A stretch of 64,000 nucleotides of DNA, taken from Thamnaconus septentrionalis. Its lineage: Eukaryota; Chordata; Actinopteri; Tetraodontiformes; Monacanthidae. The translations under genes were made by a program, and so were the position numbers. The DNA is taken from the NCBI GenBank assembly GCA_009823395.1, contig CM020511.1:21535001-21599000 (forward strand), in the 5' to 3' direction. Shown here one piece after another: positions 41,491-59,957 of the stretch. The first letter of the stretch is position 1. Every line of letters begins with the position of its first letter. The notes beneath the pieces are model-generated. The model saw only the letters and a program-made list of their open reading frames with translations, was not told the origin of the DNA and searched no databases.

Positions 41491-42564
41491 GTGCGTTTAC
41501 ATGCAGATCTTAATCGGACTAAGCGAAAATTCGGTTTTCTCGTCCAATCGGAGTTCTCACCCTGTCCCCGTGTACATGCAGCTGAGAAATTGGAATTATT
41601 GACGGGAACGTGTCCTCCTCCCAACACTAGGGGGTGGAGTGAGTCTTTTCAGCTGGTCAGCTGCTTTCGGTTGACATATTAAATCATTATGATATGTACG
41701 ATAGTTCATAATGTACGTGTTACTTATTTTGCAGATAAGGTGCACCCTATTTCTTGTGCTCATGGTGATTTTAAAAGGCAGACAAGAACGTCGTTTGCTG
41801 TTGGAGGGCTACAACAACACAATGTCTTCGATGCTACGCTTTGTGCCGTCGCTACGGACCCGAAAGTCTCGTTCTTGTTGGATGCGGGTTCGAAGCAGAC
41901 TGGTGGGAGAGTTTGTGTGCAGGTTCTGCAAAGGAATGGTGTCTTCAGTTATACACACGCTCATTAAAGTGCCGACCGCGGAGGAAACTTGTGCCACTGC
42001 ACGCCGTTTCCAGCAGAATAACAGCGAAATTACCAAAATAAAAACAAATCGGAAAAAACATCTTTTTGGTGTGCTTTGATTTACAAAGTTAAAATTCTTT
42101 TAACTTACAAAAAATGTGAAGGAAAAGGTAGAAATATAAATACGAACGAATATATATTTGTTCAGGGGTGCGCAAAGCTGGAGCCCTGCATTTGCTGCGC
42201 TACCTTTTTAAAAAGGTCTCCGTTGCGCGTTCCCGGTCTCACCCTCTCTCCAAATGTGAACATTATTATTCGCGTTTGCCAGGTTTTTTCGCGCCGTCTG
42301 TTTTGTTAGACGATGTAGTTCTGCGGTCATGAGTCGCGAGAGGGAAGCGTGACGCGTGCGCACTCGCATTGTCCAGTTAATAGTCCGACTAAGGCGTATA
42401 CATGGCAGAGAAATTCGAATTCCAATCGCATTATCTGGGTGTCTCAATCGGAGTTCTCAAACTCCGATCATAATCGGACTAAGGTGTTTACATGCACGTG
42501 AGTTCTCCGATCATAATCGGACTAAGGCAATAATTCGAACTTCTCTAGTGCCATGTAAACGCAC
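41491..42564. mobile_element. non-autonomous DNA transposon nested in the LINE
   Basis: The terminal inverted repeat is GTGCGTTTACATG on the left and CATGTAAACGCAC on the right. Subterminal ATAATCGGACTAAG / CCAATCGGAGTTCTC motifs recur on both sides. Internal frames near 41711-42079 contain an Arg-rich RTRKSRSCWMR that loosely recalls the start of PIF/Harbinger transposases, but no catalytic domain is visible. It interrupts the LINE endonuclease between NNTLD and VYTT. The superfamily is undecided (Harbinger or Kolobok are candidates). Confidence 0.75.
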
Positions 42565-42644
42565 TGACTGTCTAGGGTATTGTTCCCTCGTGTGGGAAAG
42601 TCAATGTGTCCATACAGTTTGGGGAATACACAACCGACTTATTG

Positions 42645-43036
42645 TGCATTGTGCGTCAGCCAGGATTCTCCCACAATGCACTGCACCACACAGGTGCTGT
42701 TGCGGATAATGTGGAGGGACTGTGTGTATGTAGAAGATCGAGGTGTTGCCTAAGGTTATGCCGCTAAATGTTAATCAGTAACCACCAGCGCTGCGGCTGT
42801 GACAGGTTCTTATCACACACACCACTCCAAGGACACACACACACACTTTCATAATACAGTTATCTCACACACGCTGTTGTGTTAACAGTCTCTTGTTAAT
42901 AAGTTCAAACTGGAGGTACACTGAAGCTTGGGGTGACAAACTGCTCTGTAGTGCAGCCTGCGTCCAAATCTGTCATCCAGGAGACGATGCAGCTGCTGGT
43001 CCAGCTGCTGGTCCAGCTTCTGTGTGCCGGACCAGT

Positions 43037-43074
<38 letters not shown>

Positions 43075-43262
43075 GCACACCCTGGCCTGGATTCCTGCTG
43101 GAAGTAGGAAGGGTTAACTTGTAGCCAGTGTGTTTGGCTGGGGTGAGAGCCTGCCCCCCTGCTGTGATTGGCTGAGTCTTTTGTGGTGCAGGGTTTTGTT
43201 CCCTGAGCACTGGCTACCCGAGTTTAGGACCTTCAGGATCTGATCGCAACGCACGCTCAGTC
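42645..43262 (+). promoter_or_regulatory. selenbp1 upstream region
   Basis: Sequence between the LINE and the selenbp1 start. It holds a (CA)n run at 43038-43070 and an inverted CCAAT-like GATTGGCT at 43166. The start codon is at 43263. The promoter position is inferred from that alone. Confidence 0.35.
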
Positions 43263-43511
43263 ATGGGTGAGTCCGTAAATCTGATGTTTTCCTCCTGGAG
43301 CTGGTGCTGCTGCCACTGCTGCAGCTTCTGCACTGCAGCAGTTGTAACTTTAAAGGTGCAATCTGTCAAATTCCGCTGCCACCGAGACAATTTCAAGTCG
43401 AGGTGCAAACTCTTCTTCTTCTTCTTCTTCTTCTTCTTCTTCTTCTTCTTCTTCTTCTTCTTCTTCTTCTTCTTCTTCTTCTTCTTCTTCTTCTTCTAAT
43501 TCTACTTCTTC

Positions 43512-43543
<32 letters not shown>

Positions 43544-44232
43544 CTTCTTCTTCTTCTCCTTTCTCTTCTCAGAAACTAATTTATTCACGTTCTCTGCATC
43601 TCATGGTAACTTTGAGGCTCTAATGATATTTCTGACAGAGACTTTAGTTACTGATTAGCGAAAGGCTGTGAAATGACTTTCGACCCAGTTTGCACTTGAC
43701 ATTGGGTCGGTCAGAGGCCCAGTCTGAGGAGGCTTGTTGTGACAGCAAAAAAATTTCAATTCTCAGTCAAACTAAAAAAAAAAATCCCTCGTAAGTTTTC
43801 CTGCAATTTTACTGATTTACATTTTGATTTGCAGCATATGCATATGTCTGCTGGTGTGAAAAAAATCCCCATCCAAGATTTTCTAAAATTAAGATCAGCT
43901 TGACAGTCAGACTTTTTTTCAGCAAAGCGACGAAAAAGAGCTGCAGGTTCCTTTAAATCACAACACAAAGCGGCGTCTTGTGTTTGTGCGTGTGTATGTG
44001 TGTGTATGTGTGACGCAGGAAGTGTTGTGTTGTGGATGTTGCTGGTTGTTTTTGTAGTTCATTGTCATCGTTCCACTTGTTAATGTGACCTTTGACACCC
44101 AGAGAGTCTACAGCTCTTCGTGTCAGTCGAGGCCCTGCAGAGTATGTGTGTGGGAGTGTGTGTGTGTGTGTGTGTGTTGCTTAAGGTTGCACTTCACTGA
44201 TGAAATCTCTCCCCTCTATCTCCTCCCTGATC

Positions 44233-44263
<31 letters not shown>

Positions 44264-44846
44264 CCGTGACCCCTCCTCCCAGGCCGCTCCACATCCTGAC
44301 ACGGTTGTTTATTATCATGGACTTTTTTTTATCTTGGACTTTTGCGGAATCTGGCGTCGACCTCCACCGGAATCTGGTCAAACCAGCTGGGAAGTGGCTG
44401 CAAAAACAATCTTAGCAGCTTCTTCACGATCGTTCCCAATTGCTGTGCAAACATGCAGACTCGAGAGTCATTACTCATTCTCCATATTTGTATTCATGTT
44501 GCTGCAGAGATGAACAGCTAGCGTGTGTGGCAGTTGGAACCAGCGGGAGATAACTGATGATTAAATAAAAGTTGATTTATAACCCGTCATACTAATTAAT
44601 CAATCAATCAAAAGGTTGCGTCATCAAAATCCTTTCACCTGTTTTTTTGTGTTCTGCATTGGTACAATTGTCAGATACAAAAGCACTCTCAGTTTTACAG
44701 TTTTACACGTGTTTGACGGTGATGACGGTGAAGCTCAAAAAGTTCATATTTAAGGGTAAATGATGATGCAGTGAGTCAGAAAATGTAAAAGTTGTTTTTG
44801 GCAGTGGTTTGGTGAGAGCAGGTGTTTCCAGGTTCTTTAATTAGTT

Positions 44847-44879
<33 letters not shown>

Positions 44880-47800
44880 TGAGTGAGTGTGTGCGCACGC
44901 ACGTGTGTGTGGTAACAAACTAATGACCCAGATCATTACTAAAAGAAAACCCTGCTGTGTATAAAACAAACACACCTGTGAAGTTTTCCACCCACTTTCC
45001 CTGAATGCCGCGGTGCAGCCCTGAATGCTACTGCCGCATGTTTTTGTTGTTGTTTTGTGTTGCAGGTTGTGGACTCGACAAACAGCGCAAACGGCCAGAC
45101 AGGAAGCCTCTGGGTCTCTGCTTTTTGCTGTATTCGCTGTGCTGGGCTAATATCAATTAGCATGTGTGAGTGCAGAGACAGCTAGCTAGCCTGATAGTGT
45201 TAGCGCTGCTGTTTGATTTAGTGCTTGGTGTTGTGCCGTGCCACCCCCCGCTTACACACACACACAGACACATGCGCTGTCACTGAGGACGCTCCACATC
45301 CTGCCGCGTGACCATAAGGTCAGCTGGAGGTCGGTGGCTGTTACCCAGAATGCATTAGGCTGATTGAAAGACCTTTGCAGTGATTTACTCAGAGGTTTTC
45401 CAGATGTTCCCCAACATCCTGGAGAACCTCAGCGGTGGGCTGGACCGACCTCAGGACGGTTCCTCTTCCAATGGTCCAGGTGCTCTCAGAGCTTCTCTGT
45501 GGTTCCTCCTGGATCTCTCTCACGCTGTTCTCCTCATTCCAGCCAACTGTTCGGGATGTGGGCCGGGCTTCCGCAGTCCGCTGGACGCCATGAAGGGTGA
45601 GACGCTAGTGTGATGGGATGGCGAGATGGTGGTGGTGGAGGCGAGGCCGCCTGGTGCTCAGTGCTCCTCTGCTCCCTTTTGAAGGTCCTCGGGAAGAGAT
45701 TGTGTACCTGCCGTGCATCTACCGCAACACTGAGTTCGTCAAACCTGACTACCTGGCCACCGTGGACGTCGACCCCAAGTCCCCCACCTACTCTCAGGTT
45801 GGTAGCACCTGTAGGTCTCTGGCGGGTCAGGTTTTTCTTTCCTCCTACTAAACCTGACCTAGTTGTTCAAGTATCTCCTTCTGAAACGTCCTGAAGAGAA
45901 TTTTCCGCTGGCTGCTCGCTGACCCAACCCCGCCGTCACCCCTGCAGGTCATCCACCGGCTGCCGATGCCGAACCTCCGTGACGAGCTGCACCACTCCGG
46001 CTGGAACGCCTGCAGCAGCTGCTTCGACGACGCCTCCAAGAAGAGGAACCGCCTGATCCTGCCATCTCTCATCTCCTCCAGGATCTACGTGGTGGACGTC
46101 GGGACCGACCCTCGAGCTCCACGGCACCACAAGGTGCAGGCACTTCCATGCAATCACACTTATGGTCATAAATTGTAGTGTTTGATGGAGAAGATAAAAA
46201 ATCTACCGCAGTCAATCTGCCTCAGTAGGTCAGTCAGCGTCCAGGTTCAGGGGATTTTAGCATGCGTTCTGGAGTGGGCCTGTTGGCGGTGCTCTCTCTG
46301 GGCCTGCCTGGATTCTTCACTTAGCCTGTGGGGTCTTGTGAGGAGAAGGAGGAGGAGGAGACTGCTTCCCTCTGTTGTGTCAACAAGTTGATGTGAGGAC
46401 GTGCAAGAGATGATCCAGCACTGGCTGCTCGTTCGGGGTCACCCTTCAAGTGTGTATGGCCTTGTGTACAAGAAGAAAAGTGGGGTTATGAGAAGTACAG
46501 CGATTTCTGGTCTGCACTCCAGATGGACTCCATCACAACACTTGTGCAGCCCCAAGGAGGGTTCCAGAGTCTGGGCTCAGCCAAGAGACTCTGGACAGGT
46601 CCAACAATGAAGAGGACTTTGACATCCCCTCGGAGCCAATATTCTGTTTACAGCTGCTCCTAGCTGGAACTGCTCACTGTTAGAACATCTGGGCTGCAGG
46701 ATCCTAGAGTCAATCTCGGGGTTCTGACGTCCACACTTGTCTCCTCAGATGGTGGAACCGGTGGACCTGTTCTGGAAGTGTGGCCTGGCCAACCCTCACA
46801 CCACCCACTGCCTGGGCAACGGCCAGATCATGATCAGTAGTGTGGGAGACCCGGCCGGCAATGGCAAAGGTGAGTCACCTGCACATGGCAGGTACACTGT
46901 TGCCGCCCTACGGGTGGACCCTGACACTGCCTCCCACCTGCCTCAGGTGGCTTTATCCTGCTGGACGGCCAGACCTTTGAGGTGGTGGGTAACTGGGAGC
47001 ACCCTCGGGGAGGCGGCGCCGTTTGGGTACGACTTCTGGTACCAGCCAAGACACAACGTGATGATCAGCACTGAGTGGGGGGCTCCTAAAGCCCTGGCCA
47101 ACGGCTTTGACGTGGCCCACGTGGCAAAAGGTGAGTCCAGAGGAGAACCACGTCTGGTAAACCAATCTAGAGGCAGCGGAGCTTGTTGGGTTTTGACGGT
47201 CGCTGACCAACGTTCATCGGCTCCTCTGCTGGTGTTCCAGGCCTGTATGGTACCTGCATCCACGTGTGGGACTGGACCACCCACAGGAAGCTGCAGACAC
47301 TTGACCTGGGCAAGGAGGGCGCTATTCCCCTGGAGGTGCGCTTCCTCCACGAGCCCAGCGCTCCTGAGGGCTACGTGGGATGTGCTCTGTCAGGAAATGT
47401 CTTCAGATTCTACAAGACGGACGTGAGTGTTTCCTCTCTCAGCAGCAACTCCACAACTGCTCCTGGCCTCCAGGTCTCCAACCTTCTCTAGCCTTCCCCA
47501 ACCTCCTCCCTGTGTATGTTTGATAGAAAGGTGACTGGGCTGCGGAGAAGGTGATCAGTGTCCCCAGTAAGAAGGTGGAGGGATGGCTGCTGCCCGAGAT
47601 GCCTAGTGAGTACCAGCGCTCTCAGTGGGTGCAGCTATAGTTCCACTTCACGATCTTCAATGGACTCCTGCAGAGGAGCTCTGAAATATTTTCACCTTTT
47701 GGAAGCAAAACCAGGGAACCCAGCTCCCTGGTTAGCTTAACAATGCACAACTGGACCACCTGTCTGTCTCTCTGACTGTCCCTCTCTCTCTGTCTGTCTG

Positions 47801-48722
47801 TCCAGGTCTGATCACAGACATCCTGATCTCGCTGGATGATCGTTACCTTTACTTCAGTAACTGGCTGCATGGTGACATCAGACAGTATGACATCACAGAC
47901 AGGCGGAACCCCCGATTGGTCGGACAGGTATGACTACCAGTTTGGGTGTCTGTTGGATCACAGGTGGTGGGAGCTCAGACTGAGGTGCAGGTGTCTCCTG
48001 CAGGTGTTCCTGGGTGGCAGCATCATCAACGACAGCAAAGTCAAGGTGCTGGACGACCCCGAGAACCAGCCACAGCCCCAGCCACGCATCATCAAGGTAC
48101 CACAGACAGGAGGCAGTGAGATAGTCAGTTCTCAGCAGGCAGGTGCCTGATTGGTGTTGATGGCTCCACCTGTCTGTCTCTCTGTCTGTCTGTCTATCAG
48201 GGGAAACGGATCCCTGGAAGTCCCCAGATGCTCCAGCTGAGTTTGGATGGTCGCAGGCTCTACGTCACCACGTCCCTCTACAGCGGCTGGGACAAACAGT
48301 TCTACCCCGACATGATCAAGTCAGTCCCACCAACACTGTCTGTCTGTCTATCTGACTGCCTGACTGTTTCTACCTGTCTGACTGTCTCTGCATGACAGAC
48401 TGTCTGGCTGTGTGACTGCTGTCTATCTGACTGTCTAACTGAATATCTGTCAGTCTGTCTGTCAGACTGTCTGTCTGCCTGTCTGTCTGTCTGTCTGTCT
48501 ATCTGTCTGTCTGCCTGTCTGTCTATCTGACTCCCGTCTGTCTGTCCGTCCGTCCTTAGGGAAGGTTCGGTGATGATGATGATTGACGTGGACACGGTTA
48601 AAGGCGGCCTCTCTGTCAACGAGGACTTCCTGGTGGACTTTGGCAAAGAACCCGACGGTCCGGTTCTGGCCCACGAGATCCGATACCCCGGCGGCGACTG
48701 CACGTCCGACATCTGGCTGTAA
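43263..48722 (+). CDS. selenbp1: selenium-binding protein 1 / methanethiol oxidase, with a one-base frameshift
   Basis: SELENBP1 oxidises methanethiol to H2O2, formaldehyde and H2S, and binds selenium. Exons: 43263-43266, 45543-45596, 45685-45797, 45948-46133, 46749-46869, 46947-47130, 47241-47422, 47527-47605, 47806-47927, 48004-48096, 48201-48319 and 48560-48722. Key blocks are [31 protein letters not shown] (with the Se-binding Cys), [25 protein letters not shown] and [20 protein letters not shown]. Later come [58 protein letters not shown] and [16 protein letters not shown]. The exon total is 1420 bases, one more than 473 codons; removing one base gives 472 aa, the human length. The extra base is in exon 6 near 47005, where the frame changes between WEHP and [11 protein letters not shown]. 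This is either a sequencing/assembly error or a real inactivating indel. Exon 1 contributes only ATGG. Confidence 0.88.
43411..43560. repeat. imperfect (TTC)n repeat in selenbp1 intron 1
   Basis: About 150 bases of TTC units with a few TAC/TAA interruptions near 43497-43517. The poly-Phe and poly-Leu frames here are artefacts. Confidence 0.95.
43600..45360. other. selenbp1 intron 1, non-coding
   Basis: No embedded gene is supported. It contains short GT runs (about 44155-44177 and 44849-44880), a (GAT)n run at 44233-44263 and AT-rich sequence. Confidence 0.55.
48325..48556. repeat. (CTGT)n degenerate microsatellite
   Basis: CTGT/CTGA units fill the last selenbp1 intron and run to within three bases of its acceptor (exon start 48560). 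Confidence 0.85.
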
Positions 48723-49048
48723 ACACAGTGTCATCAGGAAGTCGAGGTGGACGCCATCCAGCCGCTAAATGTTTAGCTTCATGTTAATCACCAGTAGTCA
48801 CAGTGGACATGATTGATTTTATCACTTCCTGTCTCTACTTCCTGTTGACGGTCCACTCACAAGAAGTGGAGACTCACTGGAGTCAAACAGTGAGACGGCT
48901 GCACTCTGTCTGCTTCTCTGAGCTCTTCAAGGTTTCTGTAGAAAAAACACCTGCAATGTAACAATCTGATCAGCTTTCAGTCATAGTCACAGTTATGCTT
49001 TGTCCTACAGCGCCACCTACTGCTCAAACTGTAACATCTTGTAATTTG

Positions 49049-49054
49049 AATAAA
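49049..49054 (+). promoter_or_regulatory. selenbp1 polyadenylation signal
   Basis: AATAAA about 330 bases past the stop codon at 48720-48722. Confidence 0.7.
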
Positions 49055-49059
49055 TCTGC

Positions 49060-50440
49060 ATCTGGCCAGTGTTTGTCTCCACTTTTTACCTGTGGACCAT
49101 GATGTCACCCCACTGCTGACCTTAGGTATTTCTCTCACAGTTATTTATCTCTTGAAAAAGCTGATTTAAATCTTACAAATGTAGTGAAATTCAGTTCATT
49201 ATACACACACACTTGGACTCACACTTGGACCCATTCCAAACAGAACACAACTTACACAGGCTACAACTGTCGAGCGACCCTGATGATTGGCAGAATGGAC
49301 TCATGATCATGTGGGGCGGAGTTATCTTCGGAATAAGGCGCGGCTACAAACTGCAGAAGTCATGACCAGTTTTTGATGAACGTGTGTGTGTGTGTGTGTG
49401 TGTGTTGGTGAGATCAACTGAGAGATTAATTAATGAAGAAAACCAAATGAATACAGAAATCATGCGACGCAACGAAATCATCGTCATAGCACTGCGCAAA
49501 GGCTTTTGCCAATTCCCAAAAATCCGAAGGATGCTCCAAATGCGCCCTCGAACTGCTATCCTTTACGTCCTTCTATATCCCAAGATTCTTTGCGTGCTGC
49601 TGCAAAGCATCCTGGGATCCTGCGAAGTCAGCTGAAAATGCGGCATCTACTGGCAAAAACACGACATATAAATTTAAGTATTTAAATTTCACATAAAATA
49701 TTCAGTTTTGAACTAAGGGTTTTTACTATTTACTATTACTAATTTGAACATCCAACGCCATCGTTAGATGGCAAACCGGGGTTGGCCAGCAGTGGGGAAC
49801 GGCGGTGACGCAACCAGGAAATACGCCGAAGGCTAGACCGTCCCGTGTGGTTACCGGTGAGGCGGGTTTTGGTTCGTCCTTCTCGGCCGGGTCCTTTGGA
49901 GGACGCTTCCTTCCTCCGAAGGATGCAGACCCTGAATTGAGACACAGCCTCAGTGTCAAATTCTGAATAGTTCCATCCATCCATCCATCCACTTTCAATC
50001 CCCTCTTCCTCCTGCTCTCAGGGTGTGGGAGTCTGCTGGTGTATCTCCCAGCTGTCACAGGGTGAAGGTGGCCACTTTATTAGGGACACATAGAGACACA
50101 CAACCATTCACACTCACACACACAAACCTACTGACAATCTAGAGTTTCCAATTGACCTCACATGCATGTTTTTGGAGTGTGGGAGGAAGCTGGAGAACCT
50201 GGAGAGGTGCCAGCAGACACACAGAAGGTGCAAGCTCCACACAGAAAGGCTCCAGGCCATCGAACTGTTGGAATTATACATTTGTAAATATGATTCTGAT
50301 GTCAGTGCCAGGTCACAATCAGGCCACCAACAGTGGGAAACGAAGTCCTGCTCATCCCTCGTGTGCATCTGACGCCAGCAGGCGTCGCAACAGCGCCGGA
50401 AACTCTCAAGCAAAACTAGCAGAAGAAGACGTGACACCGC
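49060..50440. other. intergenic spacer between selenbp1 and pi4kb
   Basis: No gene is supported. It holds an L2-type LINE 3' fragment at about 49970-50250. A 220-base stretch at 49420-49640 reads open in one frame but matches nothing I recognise. Confidence 0.45.
49970..50250 (-). mobile_element. 3' end fragment of an L2-type LINE
   Basis: It has (CCAT)n at 49975-49990, a diverged CCCAGCTGTCACAGGGTGAA, then ACCATTCACACTCACACAC and CAATCTAGAGTTTCCAATTGA. ATGTTTTTGGAGTGTGGGAG and GAAGCTGGAGAACC follow. This is the common fish L2 3' end in reverse orientation. Confidence 0.7.
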
Positions 50441-50449
50441 GCCCGCCCC

Positions 50450-50722
50450 CTGGTGGCTGTGAGTTGTTGTTGTCATGAGGATAAGACTGAATCAATGGAG
50501 GAGACAAAGTGGCGATAAAACGACGTCGCTGAAGCCACTGAAGTGTCAGCAGGTAGGACCGAGCCACCTGCCGACAGAGAGCCAACATCCGACCGAGCCG
50601 GAGCTAGCTGTGTTAGCCTAGTGTTGCACTGAGCGGAGTTAGCAACAGTTGGCCTGATGCGTAGCCGGCGGATGCTAATGCTAAACCTAAACCCCAGTGA
50701 CTGTGGATGTGGAGCTACCACG
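50450..50722 (+). promoter_or_regulatory. pi4kb promoter and 5' non-coding exon
   Basis: A CpG-containing block ending at the donor CACG|GTGAGT (exon end 50722). The second exon begins near 51537 after TTTCAG and carries the ATG at 51556, so the first exon is untranslated. Confidence 0.5.
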
Positions 50723-51555
50723 GTGAGTCGGGAGCGGAGGCTCCGGGTTTCTGTGCGGCTGTCGTCCCCGGAGCGGCGCTTCAAGTCCCCGGATGATGAT
50801 GCTAATGTGGCTAGCGGTTAACGGTGACCACTCGGCTAACTGCGCATCCGTGTGCCTTACGTGAAGCTAAACCCAGCCAACCACTCCCGAGCGGCAGGGC
50901 GTACATGTAATAAGGGCTTGAAAAAGCTTGAATAAAATAACTTTTTCAGATATAGTTTCAACTTTCTAACGTATATCCCTATCCGGCGCGTTCGCTTGTG
51001 AGCTCAGCTAGCATTAGCTGACTGCGGCTAAATGTGTATTAAAGTGGAGCTGTAACGGAACCAGTCTGTCCAAACACTGATTTGACGAGAATTTGTTCAA
51101 CTGCATCAGACCCAATGTGGAACATTTAAAGCCCCCCCGTGGATCTATAGATTTTGTCTACTAAAAGACGTGTAAACAGAGGGTCCGAAGTTCTTGATGG
51201 AACTTTGTTCCCTGTAGAAAACCTCATTGTTCATCAGCAGATAAGTGGAGGCTGGGAGATCAATCACTGAGTCGCTTATCACTGTGTGAGTAGCGACATT
51301 TCATCGCTGTCAGCTTTTGCTGACTGTTGATCTCCACCCTTCAGTTTCTAGACTTGGTTCTGCAGGGGTCCCGTTCACGTTTCCATCTGAACTGATTGAC
51401 GGCTGTGATCAGTGTTGTTGATTTGCATCCCAATAGTTTTCAGTGTCCTGATCTCACATGCAAGTTAAAGTTGCAGACGACCTGGAGACAAACAGAGTCC
51501 TGGATCCTTCTTTGACCATTGTCTCTGTGTTTCAGTGGAGGAAGGCGGAGCTTCA

Positions 51556-58692
<7,137 letters not shown>

Positions 58693-59322
58693 TAGCTCCT
58701 CCTCGTGTCTCTTCTGTCGACCACCTCAATATTTTTGTGTTTCCTTTCCTGTTTCCTCCTCATCTTCATCGTCATGGGACAGACGTGGTGGGCAGCCCTT
58801 CCCTGATTGGCTGTTCAGCAGGACTCAGAGCCAATCAGAGAGCAGCCGGGTTTTTAGTTTGGATCCACGAGCAGACAGAAGGGGCTGCATGACTGTTTGT
58901 TCATTAAAACTAAACCACTGGGGGCTAGAGCGCCCCCTATCAGTCTCCTGTGAAATGGAAGCAGCCGCCCGCTGCTGCGATAAAGACTTGATATATTTCA
59001 GATGAATCAATGAAATCAGAAAATGTTGGAATGAAAGCGATGAAATAAGAAGCGAGTTTTCTGGCTGCCTGTTGTTGTTGTTGTTGTTGTTGTTTTGGGA
59101 GGAATTTTGGAAGCATTCCAGTCGACAAAATAACAACATCACTGACACTCCAGTCAGACAGCAGAGCCAGACATGACCTCACTTCCTGTTTTAAATTTGA
59201 GAAACAAAACATGATTGTGTCCTTTTAATTTTTGTTCTTTTTTTTTTAGTTGTGTGTTTTATTTCCTGTTTGTCTTCCTTTTTATTTATTACACTAAGTT
59301 TTGTCTCCTGATCAACCTGTTG

Positions 59323-59328
59323 AATAAA
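59323..59328 (+). promoter_or_regulatory. pi4kb polyadenylation signal
   Basis: AATAAA about 790 bases after the stop codon, consistent with a 3' UTR that holds a (GTT)n run at 59073-59093. Confidence 0.65.
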
Positions 59329-59334
59329 ACATGA

Positions 59335-59957
59335 ACTGACGTTTCCATCAGAATTCCAACATGAAAAATGCTTCCTGCTCGCTGTTGTCGATGTTATCAC
59401 TGTGCTGCTTTAATTGTAATCATCAACGCTGTGGCGCGACCTTTGCACACTCACCTGGACTCCAGCACCTCTGACTCCCATCATGCACTGTGGCTCGTTC
59501 ATGATTCCGACAGTTTCAACTCACTCGTCATGTCATTTTAACTTCTGTTTCGAATTTAAAAAAACGAAAAAAACAAAACAAAAAAATCAACAAGATGCTG
59601 AAGAGCTACCAGACTACTGCGGTTTCACTTTTGAACACAAGGGGACAGTGCAGCTCCTGCTTAGTGACTTGTGGACTCCGTTACCCAGAGTTCTACCTGC
59701 AGAAGGAGGAGGCGGGGCTCTACCTGCCCACACCTGCACAGAGTTGAGAAGGAAGAAAAGTCGGCGGAGAAACAGTCGGATAATGTTGACCCGTGCAGTT
59801 CGGTCCTGATCCACCGACCCGAACCCACCCGATCCGGACTTAACTGGTCCCGGTCCGGTCCGAGCCCACCTGGAACTGGGATCCTCCTCCAACTCCAACT
59901 CCTACCACAACTTTTCCCAAGCAGGAAGTGAGAGAGCAGGAGGAGGCGACAGCAGAC
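59335..59957 (+). promoter_or_regulatory. spacer and 5' UTR/promoter of the myosin I gene
   Basis: Only about 630 bases separate the pi4kb poly(A) signal from the myosin start codon. The second half (59680-59957) is a plausible promoter and 5' UTR. No TATA box is evident and there is no other gene. Confidence 0.4.

Larger units (their letters stand above)
39574..42640 (-). mobile_element. defective CR1/L2/Rex1-type non-LTR retrotransposon
   Basis: On minus, an endonuclease C-terminal end is visible (HIDFPTRGNNTLD near 42600, then VYTTQRDAYKAIPLPHLGAS and DHSTVMLMPAY near 41400-41470). It is followed by a linker (RRLLRARNAAFRTGDEAGLR) and a reverse-transcriptase portion with the A-like motif [25 protein letters not shown] and FADDTTVIG. 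The 3' end carries a TTGAG-type tandem tail at 39574-39591. The RT N-terminal blocks are missing at an internal deletion near 40935-40945. A DNA transposon (41491-42564) interrupts the endonuclease. No intact ORF exists, so it is dead. Confidence 0.85.

Noticed and set aside
43263..43580. Poly-Leu / poly-Phe open frames
   Set aside because: Produced entirely by the TTC repeat in selenbp1 intron 1.
46200..46700. Possible extra selenbp1 exon or an embedded retroelement in this intron
   Set aside because: Splice phase from 46133 to 46749 is already consistent with the SELENBP1 protein, and the intron shows no recognisable transposon termini.
49384..49635. 83-codon open frame downstream of selenbp1
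   Set aside because: It starts in a GT microsatellite, lacks family motifs and has no splice context. It could be part of a degenerate repeat.
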